From NCBI RefSeq assembly GCF_024748615.1, contig NZ_CP087168.1, positions 3,782,001 to 3,846,000 of the forward strand: a stretch of 64,000 nucleotides of DNA, given 5' to 3'. Both the position numbers and the translations under genes were made by a program. Positions within the stretch are counted from its first letter, which is position 1; each line of letters starts with the position of its first letter. The notes beneath the pieces were generated by a model. The model had not been told where the DNA came from. It worked only from the letters and a program-made list of their open reading frames with translations, and ran no database searches. This document shows positions 34,724 through 44,444 of this stretch, one piece after another. Source of the DNA: Pseudomonas sp. B21-048. Lineage in GTDB: Bacteria; Pseudomonadota; Gammaproteobacteria; Pseudomonadales; Pseudomonadaceae.

Positions 34724-35764
34724 ATGAAACCACAGCCGATGCGCCTCGGGGATCTGTCGGTGGGCTTCGTCCAGAGCTTGGCCGATGCCGTGCGCAGCCA
34801 TGGCCTGGACCCACAACCGCTGCTCGAACAGTACAGCCTCGACGCCGCGCGACTGGCCGAGGCCGGCGCCCGTCTTTCGATCCCGCGCTACATGCGCCTG
34901 GGTCACGGCGCCATTCAACTGACCGACGACCCGGCACTGGGTTTGCGCATGGGCCAACTCAGTCGCCTGAGCCAGGCCGGCCTGGCCGGAGTCACCGCCG
35001 CCCAAGCCCCCACCGTGCGGGAAGCGGCGCGCTGCCTGATTCGCTTCGAAGCGCTGTACGGTTCCAACTATCGCGGCCAGTCGAGCTTTCACGAAGACGC
35101 CCAAGGCGCTTGGCTACGGTTTTATTCCATCAGCCCCTACAACGCCTACAACCGCTTCGTGGTGGATTCGATCATCGCCGGCTGGTTGCAGCAATTGTCC
35201 AGCATAAGCCCTGCCCCGCTACGCGCCGAACGGATCGAAATCGAATTCCAAGCGCCGGATTACCGCGAGGCGTATGCCGTGCTTGGGGATTGTCCGATTC
35301 AGTTTGGCGCCGAACAGAATCAACTGCGCCTGAGCCTGGACAGCCTCGCCCAGCGCAACCCGGAGCACTGCCCGAGCACCTGGCGGCACCTGCTGCAACT
35401 GTGTGAACGGGAACTGGAGCAACTGACACGCACCCGCAGCCTGCGTGAACGCATCACTCAGTTACTGGGGCCGTTGCTCAATGGTGGTCGGGAACCCGAC
35501 CTGGAAGAAGTGGCGGCACGCCTGAAGCTGCCAACCTGGACCTTACGTCGCAAACTCGCCGAGGAAGGCACGCAATTTCGTGCAATTCTCAACGACACAC
35601 GCCGCGACCTCGCCATGACCTACATCCGCGACACTGAACTGGCTTTCGGCGAAATCGCGTACCTGCTGGGGTTTGCTTCAGCCGAAGCCTTTCAACGGGC
35701 TTTCAAACGCTGGAACGGCCAGACACCTGGGGATTTTCGCCGCAGTCATCGCCAATCCGCGTAA
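34724..35764 (+). CDS. AraC-family transcriptional regulator (OruR/Arabinose_bd type)
   Basis: A 346-residue regulator. Residues about 10-200 form the ligand-sensing domain found in OruR, MmsR-like and fatty-acid-linked AraC proteins (GFVQSLADAVRSHGLDPQPL, ALGLRMGQLSRLSQAGLAG). The C-terminal 100 residues hold two HTH motifs: EEVAARLKLPTWTLRRKLAE and FGEIAYLLGFASAEAFQRAF, ending in KRWNGQTPGDFR. It is co-transcribed with the pseudo-nitrilase gene and divergent, across about 200 bp, from fadH, so it could control either. The effector is unknown. Confidence 0.88.
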   Translation: MKPQPMRLGDLSVGFVQSLADAVRSHGLDPQPLLEQYSLDAARLAEAGARLSIPRYMRLGHGAIQLTDDPALGLRMGQLSRLSQAGLAGVTAAQAPTVREAARCLIRFEALYGSNYRGQSSFHEDAQGAWLRFYSISPYNAYNRFVVDSIIAGWLQQLSSISPAPLRAERIEIEFQAPDYREAYAVLGDCPIQFGAEQNQLRLSLDSLAQRNPEHCPSTWRHLLQLCERELEQLTRTRSLRERITQLLGPLLNGGREPDLEEVAARLKLPTWTLRRKLAEEGTQFRAILNDTRRDLAMTYIRDTELAFGEIAYLLGFASAEAFQRAFKRWNGQTPGDFRRSHRQSA

Positions 35765-35767
35765 GGT

Positions 35768-35854
35768 TTACAATTCGGTAGCGTCTTCGGCAGGTTCCAG
35801 CGGGTCCAGTTCAAACGCCTGATATTCGAGCAGTTCTTCTTGATAATCGTCCAT
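35768..35854 (-). CDS. Small acidic protein (28 residues)
   Basis: A tiny reading frame starting at ATG (complement of 35852-35854) and ending TAA (35768-35770). The product is MDDYQEELLEYQAFELDPLE then PAEDATEL. It is strongly acidic, with GGGGG eight bases before the start. It resembles a small conserved Pseudomonas hypothetical protein of the same opening (MDDYQEELLE) that I recall but cannot verify here. It converges with the AraC gene, four bases from its stop. Function unknown. Confidence 0.6.
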   Translation of the reverse strand: MDDYQEELLEYQAFELDPLEPAEDATEL

Positions 35855-36111
35855 TATTAAACCCCCATCGCCTATTGAAAAAATCGTCTGAATAAATGAT
35901 CAGCGCCCTGAGCATAAAGTGCTCGCATGAAAGAAAAATGACGCGGACATGACACTACGTCGCTACTTAATAAAACGTAGCAGGTGGTCAGGAATTTATC
36001 ACAGGATTTTTTCGATACAAGCCGTAGGAATACAGCTCGATTTGATGTGGATCAATCTTGGACGTTGTTACGGGATCGGAATCGTCTGACCCGATCCGTA
36101 ACAGCAGCCTA
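35855..36111. other. AT-richer gap without a recognisable gene
   Basis: This 257-bp stretch holds the start region of the small acidic gene and an inverted repeat CGGGATCGG...CCGATCCG (36070-36098) just downstream of the DUF2242 stop. It has no U-tract. No gene or RNA is recognised. Confidence 0.5.
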
Positions 36112-36945
36112 TTACTGGCCGGAGACAGGCATCGCCGAGATGGGCTCGGTCGGCGCTGGCATGGTGCTTGAATCCGCCGGTGGAGTCCCCGATTCCGTGG
36201 ACGAACTCGGCTCGCTGCTCTGCGCCGGGGTAATCGGTGCCGTTTCAGCAGGCGGCACAACAGGCTCCGAAGTAGCCGGAGCAGGTTCGGCTCCCGGCGC
36301 TGGAACAGGCGCAGGTTCTGCAGCCGGGGTCGGCGCCAACTGAGCCGGCGCAGCCTTGGCTTCAGGCACACCCAGATCGGTCTTCGGCTTCTCGGTGATG
36401 TGCGCTGCCTTCTTCGCTTCCGGTGGCAGGAACAACTCGACCAGCGCAAAGAAACGCTCATAGAACTTGGCCGAGGACACGGTTTCGCTGGCGACCTTGA
36501 CCATCGAATCGTCGGACGAACCGATCGGCATCGATACCGAGCCCAACACGCCGACACCAAGGCTGGCTGAGTTGTTGGTCTTTTTCAGCGCATAACGGTC
36601 CTGCAAGGCGTTGGCGAACATCGTCGCGTGATGCCCCTCGCTGCCGTCATCGGCACAGACCACACTGAAGCTGATCTCCATGTGGGTCTCGCCAGTTTGC
36701 TGGAAGCTCTTGTGCCCACTGACCAGTTTTGGATCGCTACTGGTAATGATGTAACCCTGACTGAGCAAAGCCCGACGAGCGGCCTCGCAGGTCTGTGCAT
36801 CGCTCACCGGGTAATTGCGCGAAAACGTTCCGGAATCGTCGAAGTTCTCATGCTCATAGACGGCGGCTTTCTTCGACGAACAACCGGCAGCGGCTGCCAG
36901 CACCAAGGCCAGCCCGACAACACGCATGGGAATTGATATAAACAT
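36112..36945 (-). CDS. DUF2242 lipoprotein with Pro/Ala-rich tail
   Basis: A 277-residue secreted lipoprotein. The signal sequence ends with AAAAGC (Cys22 as probable lipid site). Residues about 25-180 form the conserved DUF2242 domain (NYPVSDAQTCEAARRALLSQ then GYIITSSDPKLVSGHKSFQ, VCADDGSEG, FYERFFALVELFL). From about residue 195 a low-complexity tail of Pro, Ala, Glu, Ser and Thr (APTPAAEPAPVPAPGAEPAP) runs to the end, as in proteins that span or rest on peptidoglycan. ATG 36945 has AGGA upstream; ATG 36927 is a usable alternative. Function is unknown; the family is common in Gammaproteobacteria. Confidence 0.78.
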   Translation of the reverse strand: MFISIPMRVVGLALVLAAAAGCSSKKAAVYEHENFDDSGTFSRNYPVSDAQTCEAARRALLSQGYIITSSDPKLVSGHKSFQQTGETHMEISFSVVCADDGSEGHHATMFANALQDRYALKKTNNSASLGVGVLGSVSMPIGSSDDSMVKVASETVSSAKFYERFFALVELFLPPEAKKAAHITEKPKTDLGVPEAKAAPAQLAPTPAAEPAPVPAPGAEPAPATSEPVVPPAETAPITPAQSSEPSSSTESGTPPADSSTMPAPTEPISAMPVSGQ

Positions 36946-37074
36946 TGAACATCCTGAGGAAAACGGTACGGGGCGTATTGTGCAACAGATCGATGCTTAG
37001 CGGAGCATCGATTGTGTCTTAAAACGGTTACAGGCCTATTGAGCCGAGTTCTAAGGAGAAAGCCTGCCCGGATA

Positions 37075-37108
37075 AAAAAACCCCGGCCGTCTGGCCAGGG
37101 TTTTTATG
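37075..37108 (-). terminator. Terminator after ppiD
   Basis: On the leftward strand CCCTGGCCAGACGGCCGGGG followed by seven T. It is symmetric and may also act rightward. Confidence 0.88.
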
Positions 37109-37130
37109 TTGCAGGAAACTCAGTCAAGCA

Positions 37131-39002
37131 TCAGAAACGCTTGATCTCAGCCTCGCTTTCCAACAGTTTGCGGTAGGCCGCAAAGTCTTGTTGGCCAATG
37201 CGCGAGGCGAGGAAACGACGGTATTGAGTCTTCTCTTCTTCGGTCGGCGCCGCGGCTTCGTTCACGCCATTCAGACGCACGATCACCAGGCTACCATCGG
37301 CCAAGGTCACGCTGCTAAAGGTCGGCTTGTCTTTGGAGACAGGCTTGGGCATGCGGAACAACGCTTGCAGCACAGTTGGGTCGACCCCTTCCTGAGCACG
37401 AGTCGCCGCTTGAGTCACCTTCCAGTTCTGACCATCGATCGCCTTGTCCAGCGCAGTCTTGCCATCACGCAGGCTGACGATCAGTTGATCAGCCTTGGTC
37501 TTGGCGGCGGCACTGGCGTGCTCCTTGGTCAGTTGCGCACGGATGCTGGCAGCCACGCTTTCCAGCGGCAGCTGCTCAGGCTTGCGGTGCTCTTTGGCGC
37601 GCAGCACGATCACGGTTTCCGGGTCCAGCTCGATGGCGGTGCTATTGGCACCCTCATCCAGCACTTCAGGACTGAACGCTGCGGTCACCACGGCACGGTT
37701 GGCCGCAACACCTTCGCCACCTTCACGACCAAATGGCGCTGAGGTATGGACGGTCAGTTTCAGGTCTTGTGCCGGCTGGGCCAGATCGGAGGCCTCGAAC
37801 GACGAGTCTTCCAATTGCTTGGTCGCCTCGACGAAACGCTGCTCAACCTGCTGGGTTTTCAGCTCGCGGGTCAGCTTGTCTTTCAGGCTGGCGAATGTTG
37901 GCACTTCAGGGGCTTCAACGCCCAGCAGCTTGATCAGGTGGAAACCGAAGTCAGTGCGAACCGGCTCCGAAACCTGATCCTTGGCCAACGAATACAGGGC
38001 TTTTTCAAACGCTGGATCGTAGACGCCTGGACCTGCATAACCGAGGTCACCGCCGTTGTTCGCCGAACCTGGATCCTGGGAGAATTCCTTGGCCAGGGCC
38101 TCGAATTGCTCGCCTTTAGCCAGACGCGCCTGCACTTCTTCGATTTTGGCCTTGGCTTGCGCCTCAGTCACCTTATCGTTCACTTCGATCAGAATATGCG
38201 CAGCCCGGCGTTGCTCGGACAGGTTCGCGGTTTCTTTCTGATACGCCGCTTGCAGGTCTTCGTCCTTGACGCTGACCTGATCGAAGAAGGACGCCTTCTT
38301 CAATTCGAGGTAATCGATGACCACCTGATCCGGCGTCATGAATTCCTTGGCGTGTTCGTCGTAGTAGGCCTTGACCTCATCGTCGGTCAGTTTCACCGCC
38401 GCAGGATCTGCCTTGACGTTCAGGGTGGCGAAATCGCGGGTCTGTTTTTCCAGACGGGCGAAGGCCAGAACCTGTGCATCGGTGACAAAGCCGCTACCGG
38501 CCAGGCCAGCGCGCAGCTGACCAATCAGCATTTCCTGAGCCAGCATCTGGCGGAATTGCAGACGGCTGTAGCCGAGTTGACGGATCACCTGATCGAAGCG
38601 CTCGGCGCTGAACTTGCCATCCACCTGGAATTCAGGTGTTTGCAGGATCACCTGATCCAACGCTGCTTCGGAGAAAGCGAATTTCGATTTTTCTGCGCCT
38701 TGCAGCAGCAGTTTGCGATCGATCAGCCCTTTGAGGGCCGATTCGCGCAGCATTTTTTCGTCGAGCAAGGAAGCATCGAAATCCTTGCCCAGTTGTTGCA
38801 TGAGCTGACGGCGTTGCATATCAACCGCCTGGTTCAGCTCGTTTTGACTGATTTCTTCACCGTTGACCTTGGCCGCATCCTGGCTGTTGGTCGTCGCCTG
38901 GAAAATGGCCTCGATACCGGTGAAAGCCATCAGTACAACGATGATCCCGATAATGGTCTTGGCAATCCAGCCTTGTGAATTGTCCCTGATATTCTGCAGC
39001 AT
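37131..39002 (-). CDS. ppiD: Periplasmic chaperone PpiD (parvulin-type)
   Basis: Inner-membrane-anchored folding factor near the Sec translocon. The 623-residue protein begins MLQNIRDNSQGWIAKTIIG, with a membrane helix at about 14-33, a SurA-like helical domain, a parvulin domain at about 265-360 (AAHILIEV, KAKIEEVQARLAKGEQFEAL, DPGSANNGGDLGYAGPGV, FGFHLIKLLG), and C-terminal helical regions. The length matches E. coli PpiD (623). It lies downstream of hupB and a tRNA-Asp, as in E. coli and Pseudomonas (lon-hupB-ppiD). A terminator follows it. Confidence 0.94.
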   Translation of the reverse strand: MLQNIRDNSQGWIAKTIIGIIVVLMAFTGIEAIFQATTNSQDAAKVNGEEISQNELNQAVDMQRRQLMQQLGKDFDASLLDEKMLRESALKGLIDRKLLLQGAEKSKFAFSEAALDQVILQTPEFQVDGKFSAERFDQVIRQLGYSRLQFRQMLAQEMLIGQLRAGLAGSGFVTDAQVLAFARLEKQTRDFATLNVKADPAAVKLTDDEVKAYYDEHAKEFMTPDQVVIDYLELKKASFFDQVSVKDEDLQAAYQKETANLSEQRRAAHILIEVNDKVTEAQAKAKIEEVQARLAKGEQFEALAKEFSQDPGSANNGGDLGYAGPGVYDPAFEKALYSLAKDQVSEPVRTDFGFHLIKLLGVEAPEVPTFASLKDKLTRELKTQQVEQRFVEATKQLEDSSFEASDLAQPAQDLKLTVHTSAPFGREGGEGVAANRAVVTAAFSPEVLDEGANSTAIELDPETVIVLRAKEHRKPEQLPLESVAASIRAQLTKEHASAAAKTKADQLIVSLRDGKTALDKAIDGQNWKVTQAATRAQEGVDPTVLQALFRMPKPVSKDKPTFSSVTLADGSLVIVRLNGVNEAAAPTEEEKTQYRRFLASRIGQQDFAAYRKLLESEAEIKRF

Positions 39003-39069
39003 GCGTCCCCCAGAAACGGTTGAACTTCAAAATTAGGCAACCGTGGAGCGTGGGTAGAATCCGGATAGA

Positions 39070-39095
39070 AGAAAGGCGCATCCGAGGATGCGCCT
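39070..39095 (-). terminator. Terminator after tRNA-Asp upstream of ppiD
   Basis: On the leftward strand GGCGCATCC-TCGG-ATGCGCC followed by TTTCTT. It separates the hupB/tRNA transcript from ppiD. Confidence 0.75.
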
Positions 39096-39104
39096 TCTCG
39101 TAAC

Positions 39105-39181
39105 TGGCGGAGCGGACGGGACTCGAACCCGCGACCCCCGGCGTGACAGGCCGGTATTCTAACCGACTGAACTACCGCTCC
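39105..39181 (-). tRNA. tRNA-Asp (GTC) between hupB and ppiD
   Basis: A 77-nt tRNA with CCA. The acceptor stem GGAGCGG/CCGCTCC differs by one base pair from the other Asp copies in the window (GCAGCGG). It starts 53 bp after hupB on the same strand with no clear terminator between, so it is probably processed from the hupB transcript. Confidence 0.98.
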
Positions 39182-39234
39182 GCTGCCAAGTCAGGTATGA
39201 CCCCGACCCGGATGGGCAAAAACCTGAATCGAAC

Positions 39235-39507
39235 TTAGTTGACAGCTTCTTTCAGTGCTTTACCGGCTTTGAAACCTGGTTTTTTAGCGGCGGCGATTTC
39301 CAGCGTTTTACCAGTCTGTGGGTTACGACCGATGCGAGCTGGACGATCGGTCACGGAGAAGGTACCGAAACCAACCAGAACAACAGAGTCGCCAGCCTTG
39401 AGAGCGCCAGTGACGGATTCGATTACTGCGTCCAGCGCACGGCCAGCAGCAGCTTTCGGGATATCAGCGGATGCAGCGATAGCATCAATCAGTTCCGACT
39501 TGTTCAC
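39235..39507 (-). CDS. hupB: DNA-binding protein HU-beta
   Basis: A 90-residue nucleoid protein that bends and compacts DNA. It shows the complete HU sequence: [20 protein letters not shown], the beta-arm with [20 protein letters not shown], and the end [16 protein letters not shown]. The position immediately downstream of lon is conserved in Gammaproteobacteria. The start ATG 39507 is preceded by GGGG (complement of 39514-39517). Confidence 0.97.
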   Translation of the reverse strand: MNKSELIDAIAASADIPKAAAGRALDAVIESVTGALKAGDSVVLVGFGTFSVTDRPARIGRNPQTGKTLEIAAAKKPGFKAGKALKEAVN

Positions 39508-39560
39508 TCTAAGTCCCCTTATATCTATTTGAGTTTGATTCTAAGTTTTTTGGTGAAAGC

Positions 39561-39594
39561 AAAAAAACGAGTGCTGAATGGCCTACAGGCACTA
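39561..39594 (-). terminator. Terminator after lon
   Basis: On the leftward strand AGTGCCTG-TAGGCCATT-CAGCACT, with one bulge, followed by CG and seven T. It separates lon from hupB. Confidence 0.75.
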
Positions 39595-39657
39595 AAGAGC
39601 CGCTTTATAACAAGGGCTCTAAAAAACTGTCAAGGAAGCCCCCCAGGCAAATGCGTA

Positions 39658-42054
39658 CTAATGCGTGCTAATTCTTTCCTTAGAGTCAGACTCGCGTTTT
39701 TCATCCTTTGTAACGATCTCCGGAACCACATCCGGCAAGGGTTCCGGCGCGTATTGCAGCGCAATTTGCAGGACCTCGTCAATCCATTTCACTGGTTTAA
39801 TCTGGAGATCTTGCTTGATATTGTCAGGAATTTCCTTCAGATCGCGTACGTTCTCTTCAGGAATGATCACCGTCTTGATTCCGCCACGGTGAGCAGCCAG
39901 CAGTTTTTCCTTCAGCCCGCCTATCGCCAGTACTTGGCCACGCAAGGTGATTTCGCCAGTCATGGCAACGTCCGCACGTACAGGAATGCCAGTCAATGCG
40001 GATACCAAGGCCGTGCACATACCTACACCGGCGCTAGGGCCATCTTTCGGGGTCGCCCCTTCCGGCATGTGGATATGCGTGTCGCGCTTCTCATGGAAGT
40101 CCAGAGGGATCCCCAGGCTCTTCGCGCGGCTGCGGACAACGGTCAGGGCTGCGGTGATCGACTCGACCATCACGTCACCCAAAGAACCGGTCTTGATCAA
40201 TTGGCCTTTACCCGGCACGACCGCGGCTTCGATGGTCAGCAACTCGCCACCCACCTGAGTCCACGCCAAGCCCGTTACCTGACCGATCTGATCCTGCGAC
40301 TCAGCCAGACCGTAGCGGAATTTACGCACACCCAGGAAGTGCTCGAGCATGTCGGCAGTGACCTTCACCGAGAAGCGTTTTTCCATCGCGTGCTCTTTGA
40401 CCGCCTTGCGGCACACCTTGGCAATCTGGCGCTCCAGCCCGCGTACACCGGCTTCGCGGGTGTAGTAACGGATGATGTCGCGAATGGCTTCGGCGTCGAA
40501 TTCCAACTCGCCTTTCTTCAGACCGTTAGCCGTAATCTGCTTCGGCGAAAGGTATTTGACGGCGATGTTGATCTTCTCGTCTTCGGTGTAACCCGGCAGA
40601 CGAATCACTTCCATCCGGTCCAGCAGCGCCGGTGGAATATTCATGGAGTTGGAGGTGCACAGGAACATCACATCGGACAGGTCGTAGTCGACTTCCAGAT
40701 AGTGATCGTTGAAGTTATGGTTCTGCTCGGGGTCGAGCACTTCCAGCAACGCCGACGCCGGATCGCCACGCATGTCGCTGCCCATTTTGTCGATTTCATC
40801 GAGCAGGAACAGCGGGTTGCGGACGCCCACCTTTGTCATCTTTTGAATCAATCTTCCCGGCATCGAACCGATGTATGTCCGGCGATGACCACGAATCTCC
40901 GCCTCATCGCGCACACCACCGAGGGCCATGCGCACGAATTTGCGGTTGGTGGCGTGAGCGATCGACTCCGCCAGAGAAGTTTTACCCACCCCTGGAGGAC
41001 CGACCAGGCACAGCACCGGACCACGAATCTTCTTCACGCGCTTCTGCACGGCGAGGTATTCGAGAATCCGCTCTTTGACTTCTTCCAGACCATAGTGGTC
41101 GGCATCGAGAATGTCTTCGGCACGGGCAAGATCCAGACGCACCTTGCTTTGAGCTTTCCACGGCACCTGAACCAGCCAGTCAATGTAGGAACGCACCACC
41201 GTCGCTTCCGCGGACATTGGCGACATTTGCTTGAGCTTGTTCAGTTCGGCCTGAGCCTTGGCCAGCGCGTCTTTCGGCAGGCCGGCGGCATCGATACGCT
41301 TTTTCAGCTCTTCGATTTCGTTGTGACCTTCGTCGCTGTCGCCCAGCTCTTTCTGAATGGCCTTCATCTGCTCATTCAGGTAGTACTCGCGCTGGCTGCG
41401 TTCCATTTGCTTTTTAACGCGGCCGCGAATGCGTTTTTCGACTTGCAGCAGATCGATCTCGGCATCCAGCAACGCCAGAACGTGCTCGACCCGAGCCGAC
41501 AAATCGATAATTTCGAGGATTTCCTGCTTCTGCTCGATCTTCAGGGCCATGTGCGCGGCCATGGTATCGACCAGGCGACCTGGCTCGTCAATGCTGTTGA
41601 GCGACGACAGGACTTCAGCAGGGACTTTCTTGCCCAGCTGCACATATTGTTCGAACTGAGCCAGCAGGCTGCGGACAAACACTTCCGACTCGCGCTCAGG
41701 CGCATCGGCTTCGTCGATCAGCGAAACTTCGGCACGGCAGTGGCCGTCGACTTCGCTGAAGCGCTCCACGGCGCCCCGCTGCTCGCCTTCGACAAGAACC
41801 TTGACCGTGCCGTCAGGCAGCTTGAGCAGCTGCAGAACGGTAGCGATGGTGCCTACGCGATAAAGTGCTTCTTCGCCGGGATCGTCGTCAGCAGGATTTC
41901 GCTGAGCCAGCAGAAGGATCTGCTTGTCGCCCGTCATCGCTGCCTCGAGGGCTTCGATGGATTTCTCGCGCCCCACGAACAGCGGGATAACCATGTGCGG
42001 ATAAACCACGACATCACGCAATGGCAGGAGAGGCAATTCGATGGTTGTCTTCAT
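39658..42054 (-). CDS. lon: ATP-dependent protease Lon
   Basis: Cytosolic AAA+ serine protease that removes misfolded and regulatory proteins. The 798-residue protein has the Lon N-domain ([20 protein letters not shown]), Walker [16 protein letters not shown] around residue 356, Walker [11 protein letters not shown], and the catalytic Ser in [11 protein letters not shown] with Lys in a later [15 protein letters not shown] 42054 was chosen: [12 protein letters not shown] is the conserved start, and the frame upstream to 42204 has no family homology. A sigma-32-like promoter lies 59 bp upstream. It sits between clpX and hupB as in other gammaproteobacteria. Confidence 0.97.
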   Translation of the reverse strand: MKTTIELPLLPLRDVVVYPHMVIPLFVGREKSIEALEAAMTGDKQILLLAQRNPADDDPGEEALYRVGTIATVLQLLKLPDGTVKVLVEGEQRGAVERFSEVDGHCRAEVSLIDEADAPERESEVFVRSLLAQFEQYVQLGKKVPAEVLSSLNSIDEPGRLVDTMAAHMALKIEQKQEILEIIDLSARVEHVLALLDAEIDLLQVEKRIRGRVKKQMERSQREYYLNEQMKAIQKELGDSDEGHNEIEELKKRIDAAGLPKDALAKAQAELNKLKQMSPMSAEATVVRSYIDWLVQVPWKAQSKVRLDLARAEDILDADHYGLEEVKERILEYLAVQKRVKKIRGPVLCLVGPPGVGKTSLAESIAHATNRKFVRMALGGVRDEAEIRGHRRTYIGSMPGRLIQKMTKVGVRNPLFLLDEIDKMGSDMRGDPASALLEVLDPEQNHNFNDHYLEVDYDLSDVMFLCTSNSMNIPPALLDRMEVIRLPGYTEDEKINIAVKYLSPKQITANGLKKGELEFDAEAIRDIIRYYTREAGVRGLERQIAKVCRKAVKEHAMEKRFSVKVTADMLEHFLGVRKFRYGLAESQDQIGQVTGLAWTQVGGELLTIEAAVVPGKGQLIKTGSLGDVMVESITAALTVVRSRAKSLGIPLDFHEKRDTHIHMPEGATPKDGPSAGVGMCTALVSALTGIPVRADVAMTGEITLRGQVLAIGGLKEKLLAAHRGGIKTVIIPEENVRDLKEIPDNIKQDLQIKPVKWIDEVLQIALQYAPEPLPDVVPEIVTKDEKRESDSKERISTH

Positions 42055-42112
42055 GATTTCGCCTCTACGGCGGCCATAAGGCCGTAAACAGATGGAAGTA
42101 AGCTTGAAACCA

Positions 42113-42141
42113 AGATGGGGGCTGCTTTCAAAAAAAACAAG
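42113..42141 (-). promoter_or_regulatory. Candidate sigma-32 heat-shock promoter of lon
   Basis: On the leftward strand CTTGTTT (42135-42141), 14 bp, CCCCATCT (42113-42120). The E. coli sigma-32 consensus is CTTGAAA-N(13-17)-CCCCATNT, so the -10 fits fully and the -35 keeps CTTG. The distance to the lon start is about 59 bp. Confidence 0.65.
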
Positions 42142-42274
42142 CGGATAAAAGAACCACTTTAAATATCGCCGCTTAGGGCAGCGCCGACGATGGTCCGGAC
42201 ACATCCGAAAACAGATCGGCCATCAGGTCGCCCTCGCTGCGGTGCGGTGATCCGACAAGCCAGTTTCCACAATA

Positions 42275-42301
42275 GCAAAGGGGCCCGAAGGCCCCTTCTT
42301 T
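42275..42301 (-). terminator. Terminator after clpX
   Basis: On the leftward strand AAGGGGCC-TTCG-GGCCCCTTTG. The stem is strong, the U-tract short. Its other strand ends in CTTCTTTATTT. Confidence 0.75.
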
Positions 42302-42319
42302 ATTTCAGCAGTTTGACGC

Positions 42320-43603
42320 TTAGGCGTCCGGCGCTGCCTTGGCAGTCGGCTCACTGTTTTCGTAGATATACAGTGGCTTGGACTTGCCTTCTATAACGCT
42401 TTCATCGATCACTACTTTACTCACCTCGGACTGCGAGGGGATTTCATACATAGTGTCGAGCAATACACCTTCGAGAATCGAGCGCAGTCCACGTGCACCG
42501 GTTTTGCGTTCCAGGGCACGTTTGGCGACCGATTTCAGCGCGTCGGCCCGGAACTCCAGGTCCACGCCTTCCATCTCGAACAGCTTGGCATACTGCTTGG
42601 TCAGAGCATTTTTCGGCTCGGTGAGAATCTGCATCAACGCAGCCTCATCAAGCTCGTCCAGCGTGGCAAGTACCGGCAGACGACCGACAAACTCCGGGAT
42701 CAGACCGAACTTGACCAAATCGTCAGGTTCGACTTCACGCAGGGACTCACCGACTTTCTTGCCTTCTTCCTTGCTGCGCACTTCCGCGTTGAAACCGATG
42801 CCGCCCTTGGTGGAACGGTTTTGAATAACCTTTTCCAGACCGGAGAACGCACCACCGCAGATGAACAGGATGTTACGGGTGTCGACCTGAAGGAATTCCT
42901 GCTGCGGATGCTTGCGACCGCCCTGAGGCGGAACGGAAGCGACCGTGCCTTCGATCAACTTGAGCAGGGCCTGCTGCACGCCTTCACCGGAAACGTCCCG
43001 GGTGATCGACGGGTTGTCAGATTTGCGCGAGATCTTGTCGATCTCATCGATGTAGACAATACCCATCTGGGCTTTTTCTACGTCGTAATCGCACTTCTGC
43101 AGCAGCTTCTGAATGATGTTCTCGACATCTTCACCCACATAACCCGCCTCGGTGAGGGTGGTTGCGTCGGCGATGGTGAACGGAACGTTCAGCAAACGGG
43201 CCAGTGTTTCGGCAAGCAGGGTTTTACCCGAGCCTGTCGGGCCGATCAGCAAAATGTTGCTTTTGCCGAGTTCGACGTCGTCATTCTTTTTGTCACGCTG
43301 GTTCAAACGCTTGTAGTGGTTGTACACCGCTACGGCCAGAACCTTTTTCGCACGTTCCTGACCAATCACGTACTGATCAAGGATGCCGCTGATTTCTTTA
43401 GGCGAAGGCAATTTATGCGCGCTGCTTTCGGCCTGGGCTTCCTGCACCTCCTCACGGATGATGTCATTGCACAGGTCGACGCACTCGTCGCAGATAAAGA
43501 CCGAGGGGCCGGCAATCAATTTGCGTACTTCATGCTGGCTTTTGCCACAGAAGGAGCAATAGAGCAGCTTGCCGTTGTCCTCGCCGTTGCGGGTGTCAGT
43601 CAT
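42320..43603 (-). CDS. clpX: ClpX ATPase, unfoldase of ClpXP
   Basis: A 427-residue AAA+ unfoldase that selects substrates and feeds ClpP. The N-terminal zinc-binding domain ([21 protein letters not shown]) lies within residues 10-50. Walker A is [18 protein letters not shown], Walker B is [11 protein letters not shown], the pore region lies around [16 protein letters not shown], and the ClpP-binding IGF loop is present in KGGIGFNAE. The start ATG 43603 begins [19 protein letters not shown]; the extension to 43636 has no homology. It is the second gene of clpPX, 112 bp from clpP. Confidence 0.97.
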   Translation of the reverse strand: MTDTRNGEDNGKLLYCSFCGKSQHEVRKLIAGPSVFICDECVDLCNDIIREEVQEAQAESSAHKLPSPKEISGILDQYVIGQERAKKVLAVAVYNHYKRLNQRDKKNDDVELGKSNILLIGPTGSGKTLLAETLARLLNVPFTIADATTLTEAGYVGEDVENIIQKLLQKCDYDVEKAQMGIVYIDEIDKISRKSDNPSITRDVSGEGVQQALLKLIEGTVASVPPQGGRKHPQQEFLQVDTRNILFICGGAFSGLEKVIQNRSTKGGIGFNAEVRSKEEGKKVGESLREVEPDDLVKFGLIPEFVGRLPVLATLDELDEAALMQILTEPKNALTKQYAKLFEMEGVDLEFRADALKSVAKRALERKTGARGLRSILEGVLLDTMYEIPSQSEVSKVVIDESVIEGKSKPLYIYENSEPTAKAAPDA

Positions 43604-43715
43604 TCGTTCGATCCAAATCCGATAGGCTTGCAACACAAGATGAAGGCTATTGCGGGCTTTTTCAAGCCCGCTGGTGATCGGACCCGCCGACCCACCTTAT
43701 TTTGAGCTGCTTATT

Positions 43716-44351
43716 TTAAGCGGGGCGCTGGTTGATCACTTCGTCGATCAACCCGTAATCACGCGCAGCCTCTGCACTCATGAAATTATCGCGGTTGGTA
43801 TCGCGCTCGATTTCTTCAAGAGTGCGCCCGCTATGCTTGGCCATCAGCGTGTTGAGACGCTCACGAATGAAGAGGATTTCCTTGGCATGGATTTCGATAT
43901 CCGAGGCCTGGCCCTGGAAACCGCCCAGTGGCTGGTGAATCATCACACGCGAGTTCGGCAGGCAGTAACGCTTGCCTTGGGCACCGGCCGTCAGTAGAAA
44001 CGCGCCCATGCTGCACGCTTGACCGATACAGGTGGTCGACACGTTTGGCTTGATGAACTGCATGGTGTCATAGATCGACATGCCCGCTGTCACCGAACCG
44101 CCCGGCGAGTTGATATAGAGATGGATGTCCTTGTCCGGGTTTTCCGCTTCAAGGAACAGCAGTTGCGCACAGATCAGGTTGGCCATGTAGTCCTCTACCG
44201 GACCAACCAGAAAGATCACTCGCTCCTTGAGGAGGCGCGAGTAGATGTCATAGGCGCGCTCGCCACGAGCAGACTGCTCGACAACCATCGGGACCAGGCC
44301 GCCTGCGGCCTGGATATCAGAGTTCTGCTGAATATACGAATTACGGAACAT
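43716..44351 (-). CDS. clpP: ATP-dependent Clp protease proteolytic subunit
   Basis: A 211-residue serine protease that forms the tetradecameric ClpP barrel. The catalytic Ser is in [13 protein letters not shown], His in [14 protein letters not shown], and the Asp lies in the block [31 protein letters not shown] is the hallmark oxyanion region. The N-terminal loops follow [17 protein letters not shown], with processing likely between Ala and Gly. It is transcribed leftward after tig and before clpX. A strong hairpin (44391-44418) lies in the tig-clpP gap. Confidence 0.97.
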   Translation of the reverse strand: MFRNSYIQQNSDIQAAGGLVPMVVEQSARGERAYDIYSRLLKERVIFLVGPVEDYMANLICAQLLFLEAENPDKDIHLYINSPGGSVTAGMSIYDTMQFIKPNVSTTCIGQACSMGAFLLTAGAQGKRYCLPNSRVMIHQPLGGFQGQASDIEIHAKEILFIRERLNTLMAKHSGRTLEEIERDTNRDNFMSAEAARDYGLIDEVINQRPA

Positions 44352-44390
44352 GCTCTGCAGTCACTCCCAAATAGTTATGTCTTGAATACG

Positions 44391-44418
44391 CATAAGCCAG
44401 CACGAAGGCTGGCTTATG
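44391..44418 (-). promoter_or_regulatory. Perfect hairpin in the tig-clpP gap
   Basis: CATAAGCCAGC and its exact complement flank a 6-base loop. The sequence that follows on the leftward strand (GCGTATTC) is not a U-tract, so it is more likely an mRNA processing or attenuation element than a terminator. Confidence 0.5.
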
Positions 44419-44444
44419 GTGTGTACTTCTTACCGCAAAAACAA

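Noticed and set aside
39529..42087. Rightward open frame of 852 codons
   Set aside because: Antisense to lon over its whole length with His/Gln/Arg-rich composition and no domain; a shadow frame.
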